Of a stretch of DNA of 64,000 nucleotides, positions 1 to 12,319 are shown piece by piece (the first letter of the stretch is position 1; every line of letters begins with the position of its first letter). The notes under the pieces are model-generated. The model was not told where the DNA came from. It was given only the letters and a program-made list of their open reading frames with translations, and did not search any database. The position numbers were made by a program, and so were the translations under genes. Source of the stretch: Macquaria australasica (Eukaryota; Chordata; Actinopteri; Centrarchiformes; Percichthyidae); assembly GCA_005408345.1 (NCBI GenBank), contig SEMN01000058.1:1388501-1452500 (forward strand). The letters are read 5' to 3'.

Positions 1-509
1 ATAAACCAAAATAACATGAGACCAGCGAGGCTATAAAACATGATAAGCCATGCGGTTCTTTACGATGTTTTAAGTTGCCTCTTAAAGCTGATGGTAGTTG
101 ATTGTCTGGTATAGTTTGGTAACTTGATGAAATTGACCTCTACTGTTAATGTCTGCTTTTTAGCAGTTATAATATCAACAATAAAGGGCTAATCTGCCAT
201 TTCTATTTTATTTTATTTTTATTTTTTTGATGTCCGCCATCAGCAGAACAAATCACGAAGAGCATTCACAGTGAGATAACACTTACACACTTATTACTTG
301 TTTGATAATTACAAGGGTGACAAAGGTTGACTATTTTCTGCAGGGTGCAGCACCTCTTCTCGGTATCAGTACAACACTGCCAGTATGCTTTTTACCAAGA
401 CAGAGGAGGATCAAGAGCAATTCTTAATAATTTGCTCTATATATACACAGCTGTAAGCTGAATAAGTGGTACTTCAGTTAAGTCATTAGGCATTAACATG
501 TCACCAGTG

Positions 510-760
510 TTGGAAGAAGCATTCAGATCCTTTACTTAAATAGTACTAATACCACACTGTGGAAATACTCCACTACAAGTAAAAGTCCTGCATTCAAAAC
601 CTTACTTAAGTAAGAGTATGCAATAAAATACAATGGCAATCTTTAATAAACAATTACAAATAAATGTTAAATAATAAATTGTAGAATGAGTTTCAGATTA
701 GGGCTAGTCAAAATACAGACAAGTGAGTAATGACAAAAGTATAAGAAAAATATGTTGTTT
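510..760. repeat. Partial TACTTAAGTA-family fragment
   Basis: Contains ATCCTTTACTTAAATAGTAC and CCACTACAAGTAAAAGTCCT, matching other copies in the window. Confidence 0.5.
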
Positions 761-1174
761 ATGTCTGAATCAAAAGTCACTGTAATGTCTGAAATAGAAA
801 TATCAATCACAAAGGACCAGCCCAGCTATTATGTGGCTACTCGCATAACTAATAGTGTTGAGTGATTTTTAGGAATGTATACATCACTTCCACATTGTCA
901 ACCAAACCTTTGGCAGGCACAAGGAAGTGTTAGTTAGCTAGTTCCGTTTATTATGTTTTCGGAGATTCCCTTTGTGTCTGTGGCAACTGTCAGACAAATA
1001 CAACCAGAGCAGAGTGCTCCACAACCACACCACTAACAGTCAAAGTACAACAAAATGCAAGTGACACACCCCTCATATCACAAGGAGTTGTTTAACAGAG
1101 TTATAATGGAAGGTATGCAGTAGTAGGTGTGGTAGGCCCTAGTGCACGCTTGTTACTAGTTATGAAGCACCCCC

Positions 1175-1176
<2 letters not shown>

Positions 1177-1205
<29 letters not shown>
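1177..1205. repeat. (CA)n microsatellite after a C-run
   Basis: Dinucleotide repeat directly following CCCCCCCC. Confidence 0.95.
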
Positions 1206-1208
<3 letters not shown>

Positions 1209-3464
1209 TACTTGTCAGATTTTGCGCCTAAACTTGCTCCTGTATATTGTTTCGTCTTAATCAAATAGAGACTTCATTAGACAACATCAACATACATATT
1301 ACCCAGCAATCATCACTAAATAAGAAATCATTCATTTAATTTAAAAGTTTTTCATAGTGTATGTAGAATAAGCATGTGATTTTGTTATATATTGCTAGAA
1401 ACTATTTTACCAAAAAAGAAAATTTAAACCATCACAGCCATCATATGCCTTTTTGAAGGCATATATCGCAAATGGCACCATTTAATGTGAGTTCTTCTTT
1501 GAACACAGGTGTTTTTCTGACTCCCAAGGGCCCGTCTGTCATCACACTGTTGGAGGGTCCGCTCTCTCTATGGGCCCCCCACCCTACAGGCCCCACTGTC
1601 AATATTTATGCCCCTGAAGGTATGAAGGGCCCCTGGGCATGGGTAGTACCTCCATCCTGATGGTAACAACTTATATTCAGCATAGAGAGGGTTCCTTACC
1701 ACTCTGGACTCCCAAAGCAGTGTTGACTCAGATAGGTACAGGATTTTTTAAATTTTTTTTATTGAGTAATGGCAGCCCATTTCCTCCTACATTACCATAT
1801 ATGTAGGCCTATTTCGGAAATGACCGTCGCCATGATTCAAGTGACTTTTTTTTAAGCTAGTTCTGGTGGGCAACTGTCCAGGGGCCCCTGACCCTCAGGG
1901 GCCTCAAAAGGCCCAGGTTTACTCCATACCATTTGGGTCTACATAATTTGATTAAATGCAAATTTGTCAGACATTTGCACCACTGAATATCAAATACGAC
2001 AGGCTTTCCATCCTGTGGCCCTGTCTTGTACAGGGAACCTGTGTCAAAATATAGTTTTAAGACCTTAGTTGTTTAGTTTATATAGTGCTCATTTGTTGTT
2101 GTTGTTGTGTTTCATCACATTGCTTCCATTTTTCTGTGTGTCAAATAACAGTCAGAACACCTTGGGCAGGGTTGTATTATTCCACCATACGAGTACTGTG
2201 AGGCTGCAACCAACAATTATTTTCATTATCAATACATCTGACAATTATTGTCATTATTATAGTTCAGTGAATTGAATGTCAGAGTGGAAAATGCCCATCA
2301 TATATCTCATATATATCATCATAGTCCCTGAAGTTCAAGTTAACATATTCAAATAGATTTTGAATACCTATTCAAATAGACCAAAAGTCAAATCCCACAG
2401 CCAATGGGTTTACTATCAAAGAAAACTAGGGGATCTAGCAAATATTCTCCTCTGAGAAGCTGGTAGTAGTGAATCTTTGGTATTTTTGCTTAAGAAATGA
2501 CAAAGGATTAATCAGTTGTCAAAATTGTTGCTAATAAATGATCTGTCACTGGACAAATTGATTAATAAACTAATAATTTCTGCTCTAGAACACTGGTGGG
2601 TTTCTGTGTATCTGGGGAAATAATGAAACTGAATGTATAGTGGGGGTTAATTGGGGCCCAACAACACATTTTTGCCCTGGGGCCCCTACATTAAGTTAAT
2701 CCGACCCTGTTTGTAAGAGTGTCAGGTTTGAGGATGGTTTACTTGTTTGTTTGGTTTTTTGGGTTTTTTTTTTGTTGCAGCCTGTGGCCTGATGGCCTGA
2801 TGGATGAAGCACAGTGGGAGCTGGGGAACAGGATTTCTGAGTGACAGCAGAGCTGTACATGGCCTGAGGGCTGTAACCCTGATACAAACAGTCCAAACCT
2901 CCTTCTACTAACTTTGTTCAAGTAAACATCTGAGGCAGCACCCATCATTTTTCAGCACATACATGAATGTTCTCATTCCAGTTTCTGTGAAGCAAGCATC
3001 CATTCAGCAGAACGCCACGAGCAGCAAGACATGTGTCCATTTAAGGGCTGATTTATTACTGTGTGTCACCTCTGAAACAAGCTTTGCTTCACTAATGAAT
3101 ATTTAGAATGCACCCTACACAGCAAACATAAGGTATAAATATCGTTTGGACCTGTGTGTTTACATCACAAATGTTAAATGCTGTTGTCTGAGTGTTTCAA
3201 TACAGAACTGAGTCACAGCGTGTGTCTGAGTGACAGAAACTCTGAGCACTCCATTGCTTAATTAATGCTCTGCGTTATTTTATTTATTTGATTGGGAGAA
3301 AAAAGTTGATTTGAGACATCCTGCCAAGAACAACCAACAGGTCAAGACGAAAGTGGTGCTGAATGTAATGTGTGCAAATAATGCACCAGTCTTTGTACTG
3401 TAGCAGAGGTAATGCAAACAACTAAGCTCTTTATAATGTGTTTAAATGTAAATTCATATGAGGA

Positions 3465-3690
3465 CAACTTTTGACTGACATTTTGACTTGTCACACAGGT
3501 GTCACTGATAACATTAACGACTGCATCACACAGTAGTTGTGCCAGATTCTGCTATTTTGTATACTAGCTCGCTGCCACACCTAAATGACACTGAGCCGTT
3601 GTTAATGTTATTAATTACACCTGTGCTTTCCCTGCATGACAAGTCAAAATGTCAGTGTGAGAAAGGCCTGTTAACCATCATTAAACCACC
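3465..3690. repeat. MITE with ACATTTTGACTTGTCA inverted repeats
   Basis: Left TGACATTTTGACTTGTCA, right TGACAAGTCAAAATGTCAGT. The family reappears at about 4560-4770 (TGACTTGTCACAGTAGTAAGAGC) and 33230-33440 (ACATGTCACAGTAGGAAAAGC). Confidence 0.65.
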
Positions 3691-4559
3691 TTTAAGGACA
3701 CAGTGCTCAGCTGGTGAGTGTAATTTCTTAGGCTTCCTGCAGAGGGCAGAACATGTAACAAAATGGATCCCACAGAGCAGGTCTTTTCTTAGATACTGCC
3801 ATCACCGTTTTGCCAGTAAACAGTTGCGCATTTGAATTTGTTTGCCCCTTGTACAACACCGCAATCTATTAATAAACGGCATCAGTAAAAATCAGATAAA
3901 ATATAAGTTGTGGGAGCTCTTCAACAGCTGAATTTCATTCATTTTAGTGTCATGGTTTTGTATTGTAATTTGTGTTGTATTTAAGTGACATTCACACCAA
4001 CTTTTTGAAGACATCACCATCCTTATTTAAGTGCTGCTTTGATTTGTCACACACATGGACACACTGTCTTCCTATTTAATAATTTCATGTACTGTATATT
4101 ACACACCTGTACATACATTCCTATTTCTTTAACATGCCCGTACTAACTGTGTGTGTATATAGATTCACTGTAGTTATTCCCCAATACTCATCTATGTAAT
4201 TCAAATGAGCCACCTTGCCATATCAATACATAACAATATACAGTGTATACTACAATTGCACTAACCATGTACAGGATATTACCAGGCACTATTTAGAGTA
4301 TGGTCCTAGTTTTTAGTTTTAGTTCAGTTTCTAGTTAAGATTTTAGTTACCATTACTATTTAGTTACTATCTATTTCTGCATCCCATATTATCAAGACCT
4401 TCAATAAACCCCATCCCACCAAGGAAACAGAATTAAATAAGACAGCATTTTGGGAAGTCCATATATTGATTTTACTGTAATTGGTTTAAAACCAGAGGGC
4501 AGTGATGGATGTTGCATACAAAAATAGATATAAAACCAGTACATACTAAATAAGCCTTC

Positions 4560-4770
4560 ATAACAGACATTGTGACTTGTCACAGTAGTAAGAGCACAGG
4601 TATTACTAATAACATTAACGATGGCTCTGTTCTTCTCAAGTGTCCAAGTACAGTATGACAGTGAGCCAGCATGCACAGTGCTAGGACCCTGAAACTGAAG
4701 CAGCTGAATGGAATTCAGCCATCATTAATTTTATTATTGACACATGAACGACTAATCACACCTAAGCATT
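4560..4770. repeat. Related MITE copy (GTCACAGTA...AGCACAGG family)
   Basis: Shares GTGACTTGTCACAGTA, AAGAGCACAGGT, GGAATTCAGCCAT and CTGAAAC with the copy at 33230-33440. Confidence 0.5.
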
Positions 4771-5740
4771 CTCAGCTGCTCACAACTGACTGTAGAAAAT
4801 CTTCAGTTTTTTATCTTTATAAAAATCTTTATCTTTTTTTATCTTTATCTTTATCTACATTTTAATCTTCCACTAAAATGTTCTACAATGACATTGTTAT
4901 ATGCTGTTTTTGGTCTAAGGCTCTGTGCAGCTTTTTCTATATGTCTCTGATACAACATGCTGATATTGCAAGCATTCATTTATTTGTGAATGTGCTGTTT
5001 AGTGTGACCTTAATTATTGCACGCTCACTCCTCCATTGCCTCTGATTAGACCCTCAGCTCATTCTTCATTGGGTTTCTCAACAGCCTGGCATGGTGCTGC
5101 AGAGACCATGGAATGTCCATGTGATTGTAAAGTGTGAATGTAAAGGTAAGCACACACAAACACAAACACTTGTGCTGTCGACTGATTACAAGTGGGAACA
5201 GGAAGAAACAAGTGTGGCTGATTACAGCACAGGTACAATGACTATTAAAGGATCATGAAACAAACACAAAAATCAATGCAAAACCTCACACATGCAGTGA
5301 CTGTAGACCAGAGTTTCAGATTTTCCTCACGTCTGGCACGTTGTGTTTGACGTCTCTGGCAAATGCCCACAAACTTGTCCTTGAGGTTGTTATAGCAACC
5401 CTGTGTAAGTGTTTGGCGAAGGATAAATCACCCTCTCTGTTTGGAATAAAACAATGACAAAGTACAAGTAATCATCCCCAGCATCTGATGAACAGGGTAC
5501 AACTCATCAGTACAAGAGTACTCACAGTGCTGCCACGGCAACTTAAACTGATATTAGCTGCCAAGACACATCTGAGGGCCTACTTGTTATATAGCTCGTG
5601 CTCTGATTTTACATTACAGGCATGTATAGCATGTTGTGTCCATTTTTTCATTAAAAATATAATTTCATCTTTTGTATTTTTTTTGTATTTTTTTTGGTTT
5701 TGGATATATCAGTTTCATTCAGATACATTTTTGGTTGCAG

Positions 5741-6069
5741 CCATAGACCAGATCCACTTCCTCCCACTGTACAAAAATGAAGCCAAAATATCCAAGATAC
5801 ACAGTTGTCAATCATGACATCACACCCCGTTTTTATAGCATAAACTAACTAATTAAAACCAAACTTATCAGAAAATTGAACACTTGAACAAACTTCGGCG
5901 TGATAAAAACTACTTAAAATGACAGAATCCATCTCTAGGAAAAATGTATTTGACGTGTACTTGTGTCCCATCCGCTAGCATAGAGGGGGCGGGGTTTATG
6001 ACCTATACTGCAGCCAGCCACCATAGGACGATCGAGATGTTTTGGCTTCACTTTATATACAGTCTATGG
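5741..6069. repeat. MITE with CCATAGAC terminal inverted repeats
   Basis: Ends CCATAGAC (5741) and GTCTATGG (6069). The arms also share GAAGCCAAAA near each end. TTGCAG flanks both sides (5735-5740 and 6070-6075) as a likely target duplication. The 3' end TATATACAGTCTATGG is characteristic of a common teleost MITE. Confidence 0.75.
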
Positions 6070-8229
6070 TTGCAGCAGGCAGCTGCTTTCAGTTAAAAAG
6101 CTGTGATAAACCAACTGTATGCTACCTGTCCAGCACCGGATGGCTGATAGACACAGTTAGCGACTAGCTGGTGAACATAGTGCAGCATTTAGCAGCTAAA
6201 GAGGCAGATATTTCCCTCAGGAGTTGGTGGAGACCAAAACAGAGCTAGAAGACAGTAAATATTCAATTTAATGACCAGACCCATGAATCAAAATGAATGC
6301 TAATGTTGCTTTATATCTACTGGATGTGTAAATGGGCAACTGTTTCCAAACACGTTAGCCATATCAGCTTAGTAGGTGCTAATGCTGTGTTTACAGCTTG
6401 TGTAAGAAGCCCAAAAAAATCAGTTAATACTGGTTAAAGTAAATTAAATAGTCAACAGACTAACAGTCATTGCAGCTCAGGATTTAGAATAGTATATTAC
6501 AAATAATATAAATAATATTTGATTTGAGTTAGAACTGCTAATCATACATGTAATTTCACCTGGCTCTTAGGGCTAAGAACGTGACATTAAAATACGCATT
6601 TTTAACCATGCCAGCAGCTGGCGATCAGGCCTGATTAGAGACTCATCACATCAGTTTGGATTCAGCTCATTGCTGAATGGCTGAGGTTTTATAAATGAAG
6701 GGGCTGCACAGTCTGATTGACTTGGAAATGCACCGGGAAGCCAGCGTGCAGGACACAATTGTTGCACTGTGCCATGGTGCACTCTGGGAAAGCCAGGGTT
6801 CAGGACGCAGTAATTACCATGAGATGTAAAGAGGCTTTCATTAGATCTCTATGCACCTGGAGACAGTCCTAAACCTAATGAGGTTTGGAGAAGGGAGAGT
6901 GATTGTTTTCTTGATTTTCTTTCACCATAGCAGCATCCAACTGAAATAAGGCATTCTAAAAAGAAATGTAAGTAGTTATAGCTTTACACAATTTCATGGC
7001 TGAAAGGACCACGTATTTAGTGTATTGTCTGTGACAGCTGGTTTGAACAATGATCCAACACCCAGTACTTAAAAGGACATTAGATCCAAAAGCTTTGACA
7101 TGTTGCAAATGTAGGATCATAATTAAATCAGACACAATGTTTGGAGGAGTTAGTGTCCATAGACTCTCTATATATAAGCACATTTTCTGAGTATCCACTA
7201 CACTGTTTCTATTAATGCTTGCCCTAAACCCACTCTCAGTGAGGACAATCCTAAAGTCTATTACAGTGCTAATTCCCTTCAGTTTGAGGCGACCACAGAC
7301 GCACAGAAAAACCAAACATGATCAGGTTCTGCAGCAGTTTTGTTCATATCTGAATTACAGGGTCGATTTCTATAGACGCTTGTTAAAATATCTATGAGTC
7401 AGTATACAGGCAATCAGAGACTATATGCCAAAATGGTGCCCACAGATAACGTAGAGCAGCTGGAGTCTGGCTGTTCATGGATTTAGTGTAGCCTAGTATT
7501 GATACAAAAGGTAAAATGTTCTACAAAAGTGATATCTTTAAGTGACCACATCTATGAGGGGGCATTAGGTGGCTGAAATAGGTACTCAAGTCTAAGCTGG
7601 GATTAGCGGCGCAGCTCTGTATATTGCCAAGGGATTTCTCTTTTAACCTTATGCCTTCGGGTGATGCCGAGGGGGGCGGGGCGACACGATGGTGCTGAGT
7701 TGGTATGGCGACCGGAGAAGCATTGTGATGTAGGATGCTTCTCTCAGTCCGCCCTAATCACCCAAATTATTGCTCATTGAGTGATTGACTTCCCATTCAC
7801 ATGGCCATCCACATAGTCCATTCAAGAGCCATTTCATGTGTGCATACATCATTTTACTTGGCCTTTTCTCACAAATCTTATGCTTACATACAAAAAGCTA
7901 TAATCTTGGTATACCACAGTATAGAAAGTGATGTTAGAGATTGTTCCTGTAACGCCTGCACTTCACTGAGGAAAAAAAAAAGAGCAAAACATGTGGCTTT
8001 AACTTATAACTTATATGTTTAATAATGAAATTGTCATCAAAGAGATACTTGCATTGTGGAAAAGGGATATTGTCCTTATGAGAAAATTGTATAAAGTACA
8101 TCATTTCCTCTTGAAATGACAATTTTGCCTCTCTGCAAAAATGTGTTTGGAGTTGGATTGAATTATGACATGTTTGCTTTTTCACCCTGCTAGTCTTTTC
8201 ACGATGTCATGGCTGGAAACGCTTTTAAA

Positions 8230-9160
8230 AAAGGTAAGTCTGATTGGTCAGCAGTAAAATGTCCTTAAAGTATCAAAAATAAAAGTACTCATTTTACAGA
8301 AAAATGTCTCATATCAGTGTCATATTATTATGTACATATTATATTATTGGATTATTATTAATGATCCATTCATGTGTATGTAGCATCTTCTGTTGCAGCT
8401 GGTTGAGGTGGAGCTATTTTTTAACTTTTATGGTTAATCTTTTAGCAATGTGTTGTATTTTATAAGCTCATCATAGGTTTTTTTTTGGGGGGGGGGGTTA
8501 GTTCATCTGACAGCTGTAGTTTCTAGTTACTTTTCAGATTAACATTTTACATAAAAAATATAATAAGCTTATAAAATAAAATGCCTTGTTAAAGATTAAA
8601 TCAGTGGCTCCCAACCTTGTGGCCCCTTGTCACGTTTCAGATGTGTATGAGTTGTTAGCAGTTCCAGCAAAGACACATTACCTATTATCTAATTCATGTA
8701 GCAGAACTGGTTGAGAACCACTGTAGTATAATCTATATATAAAGTACTTCAAACTAGCTCCACCTCGACCAGCTACAACAGTAAAATGGTAGCCTGCTTA
8801 CATGTTGATGCATCAGTATTAAGATATAATAATGTCATTTATAATAATATATCAGTCACAGGGGCCATTTTCCCATGTAATGAATACTTCCACTTTTGAT
8901 ATCAAGTACATTTTGCTGATCATACTTCTGTACTTTTATTTACATAGGACTTCTACTCGTAACAGTATATTTTCACATTAACGTATTGGTACTTTCACTT
9001 AAGTAATGATCTGAATACTTCTTACACTACTTCGTCTGAGATGTAGTGGAGTAGAAGTATAAAGTAGTATAAAATGAAAATACTCAAGTAAAGGACAAGT
9101 ACTTCAAATTGTACTTATAGTACTTAAGTAGATGTACTTTGTTACTTTCCACCACTGGTT
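8230..9160. repeat. Dispersed TACTTAAGTA repeat, large composite copy
   Basis: Runs from AAGTATCAAAAATAAAAGTA to GTACTTAAGTAGATGTAC and TTACTTTCCACCACTGG. It contains an internal CAGTGGCTCCCAACC ... GGTTGAGAACCACTG inverted pair at 8603-8723. Confidence 0.65.
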
Positions 9161-9469
9161 GATACACTGTAGCTTTAAACTGCACACAAACTTATATATA
9201 ACCCATGTTTAGTTTTATTTTGATATTTTTGTGTTATTTACTTTGGTTGTTTTCAGTGTAGAAATTATTATTTTACATATTTTCATGTTGAATTGTTCGG
9301 ATATAAAAGACCTTATGAATATTGGAACCACTTGAAAAGGAAACATTAGCAGCTAATTTACTACCATTAGTATTTTTTTTTTTTTTTCAAATTGAACATT
9401 TCTGCCTTCAACTTCATGTTCATGTCTGTGGCACTTGGTGAATAGACATCGTTTTAAAATGTATTTGAT

Positions 9470-9680
9470 GGTCACTCCACTGATGCTGTGTTTGTGCTGT
9501 GAGCTGTGGACAGTGATCGCAGGTACAGGGACGCACAGGTCTCCTCCCCTTGTCTGATCTGGGTCCTGTCAGCTCAGTCTTCGTCCAGCAGAGCCGCAGG
9601 ACCCAATTATGGACAGCCGGCATCGATATCTTTGGTGACGCTGCGTTCGGACAAAGGGATCGGAAATAATTTGCTGGACA

Positions 9681-9728
<48 letters not shown>

Positions 9729-9825
9729 TGTTTCTGTTTTGAAGATGGGATTATACAGAAGCAATCAGAGTGGACTTGCTTGTTTGGTCGGCTTACAAAA
9801 CTCAGTGTGAGAAGGCTTCGAACAG
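9470..9825 (+). promoter_or_regulatory. Possible cnga3 upstream promoter and non-coding first exon
   Basis: A locally GC- and CpG-richer, non-repetitive stretch (about 9480-9670), then an (AT)n microsatellite, then sequence ending in a good splice donor (CGAACAG|GTGAGC, boundary at 9825/9826). Together with the acceptor just before the cnga3 ATG, this could be the 5' leader exon. The link to cnga3 is inference; transcript data would decide. Confidence 0.25.
9690..9726. repeat. (AT)n microsatellite
   Basis: About 18 AT dinucleotides following an A-run. Confidence 0.95.
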
Positions 9826-12200
9826 GTGAGCTGACTGCATTTACTCCGCCATGAGGGAATGTGCAACAATTTGAGTTTTAGATCCAGCAGTAAAAGAAAA
9901 TAGTTCTGCGATACGTGAAAACAGGAGGATGTGTCAGTGTCGTTTTCCTATTGTATCACTAAAGCTTTCCTAGAATGTTCTTATGGAGGTTTAGGATGAA
10001 TATGGCTCGTTTTATAAAAGAAATCTGCATTAAATGTTTCAGTGTCGAGGACGCTCAAATAAATTCCCACTAAAGATGTCAAGGCTTTAATAATATCAGC
10101 ACTTGGCATCATTTTAAAATACTACTGCAAACAAACTGTAGACTACAGAAACAACATATTACACATATTGTAAAGCACAACAATATTTCAATGTCACATG
10201 AATCATTAGCTTATCATAAGTTTTAGTAGACGTCATGTATCCAATAAAGAGTGTGTTAGTTAAACAGCAGCAGGTCTAGCAGCTTATTTAAGACATATAG
10301 CTACATGTGTAGATTATGGAGAAACTACCAGTCTATTAAAAATCCTCATCAAATCAACAAGTTACTTTGAATTACTGGATTCAATGAGGATAATGAGCAA
10401 AGAAAAATGTATATTAGTGAAGGGGATGTCTTGATGAATACACAGCCTTACCTCAAGTCTCAAGCCTCTTATTGAGTCCTGACACCTGGGTGCAGCAGAG
10501 CAACTAATCTCCAGGCAGGAACAAAAACAATAACCATTTAAATTTAAACACTGATTCTGATTTTAAAGATCCTACAGAGGATACACAGTCATTATTACAA
10601 ATCACTGAGCCAAAGCATTATTAGGATTATTGGCATTATTGTCTTTTTTTGTTTTATTTGGAAATGTTGATAAGCACAAAACACAGTGATCATGTAATTA
10701 GACTAATATTTCCATTATTCTTTTATACAACAAACAACATATCCACCCATCTGTCCCTCCCACAAGGAACACTCAACTAAAAATAGATAAATAAATAAAT
10801 TACGTAAGGTTACTTTGCTTTTTGTTCATATACTTTAAACATTGTTTAAGAAAATGCCAGCATCAGATAATTCAGAGACAGCCTGATTTCGCTTGTAAGT
10901 ATTGTCATCATATTGAAAAATCAGATAGGAGTCAGGCTCAGGTTTTGTGCACCAGTAAATTCACTCCTTTTAGACAGTTACTGGACATAAGGACATGGTA
11001 TTTAGACTTTGTCCCAACACAGTGTATTTTCTTAACTTGTTTTTTTGTTTTGTTTGTTTGTTTAAATTCCATCTGTGGAAAAAACACCGTACAGTTTCAC
11101 CAGAATGCAAGTATTTCATCATAAGAGTTGTTGTTTTTTAATGAATTTTAGTATGATTAAAAACAAATAAACGTTCAAATGTCAGATATATTCACCACAA
11201 TGCAGGGAGTGGTATGCCTTTCATTCTTTTTTTGGAACAATTGCACCATCATCCTCTATTCTGTGGCTTAATTCAGTTGTGGCTGTCATGTGTGAAAGCA
11301 AGAAAATGTAGGTAAAACATAGACATAAATTACATTTCAATCACGCTGATTTGCTATAATATATATCTCTCTCATATATCTCAGGGCACACCGTTGGCTT
11401 TACCTTTTGTCACCCTTCAAGCACTCGGCTTCTTGGTGATTTTATCAGTGTGATTTAATTTAGTGGGGGTTGGTTAACTCCCTGGTATTAGCACTAATCT
11501 ACATGTGTGCACGTGTTACAACCATTGGTGTTCCCCAGAGATCAGTGAGTCATTATTTAGCAGTAGAGAAAAAAACACACATTATTTGAAGCAAAAAAAA
11601 AAAAAAAAGACACATTATTTGAAGCAAAAAAAGAAAAATTAAATGTCACTTTGCACATTACATTTTTAGAATTGTAAGTGGGTAAAAATGTTCTCAAAAG
11701 CCTAAAATCCACCTGCAATGTATCAAAATAATAGAAATAGATTTAAATAAATAAATAGATTTTTTAATTCAGTTCAGACTTTACAGGAGCATATGGCTGA
11801 CTTGGCTGTTTCTCCAGACTACCCAGAACTGAGGAGAGTCACTTCCCTCAGTCATGTACAGTTGTACTTGTTCTTTAAGTGGTGCCCTAATAGACTTAAC
11901 CTGCTGTATACACGAATGAATATAGCAACTACAGTCTACCTGTAAGCCATAGCTTAGTTATTTTGAAAACCAGCTGATCGTTGACAGAGAGAGGGCACTG
12001 ATCCTGTTTAGTGTTAAGGACATAATGAGGGTGTATTTTTAGGTGCTACTCTCAGACAAACAGTGAAAAGTGGCGTTCAGTAAACACATCAGCAACACAG
12101 CTCTCATGAGGGAAATGACTGTTATGTAAATGAATGTTTGTGCCATAACGTTGCAGTATTATAGTGTGTTTTTCTCTGTATCCGTGTGCTCCATGCCAGC
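9826..12200. other. Non-coding DNA, probably cnga3 5' intron
   Basis: AT-rich with no recognisable exon. A 100-codon open frame at 10822-11124 is low-complexity and unlike any family I know. Confidence 0.4.
11578..11636. repeat. Short tandem duplication with A-runs
   Basis: CACATTATTTGAAGC followed by an A-run occurs twice, 33 bases apart (11578 and 11611). Confidence 0.9.
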
Positions 12201-12218
12201 AGAGCCGGACACGACAAC

Positions 12219-12319
12219 ATGGCAAAAATCGGCTGTGAAAACTCCTTTTTAACCAGACAACGGTTGTCCACCAACACGCCTGATGAGGAGCTCGCTGTCG
12301 TTGAAAATGGGGACAGCAG
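12219..12319 (+). CDS. cnga3: cnga3 coding exon 1
   Basis: The ATG at 12219 opens MAKIGCENSF. The donor CAG|GTCTGA ends the exon after two bases of an Arg codon. An acceptor (gccagcag) just upstream, near 12202, suggests that the exon begins with a few bases of 5' UTR spliced from an upstream non-coding exon. Confidence 0.88.

Larger units (their letters stand above)
1..9469. other. Non-coding DNA upstream of cnga3
   Basis: No exon was recognised on either strand; open frames are short and lack family resemblance. It holds the repeats listed separately plus GGGGCCC-rich fragments near 1560-1640, 1870-1910 and 2650-2700. The stretch 6590-6900 is less repetitive than its surroundings and might be regulatory. 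Confidence 0.6.

Noticed and set aside
8603..8723. Independent hAT MITE with CAGTGGCTCCCAACC ends
   Set aside because: The flanks show no 8-bp duplication, and the same inverted pair recurs inside the copy at 12690-13440, so it is probably an internal part of the larger repeat.
10822..11124. 100-codon plus-strand frame as a gene
   Set aside because: AT-rich, hydrophobic and Cys-scattered composition without family resemblance; consistent with chance.
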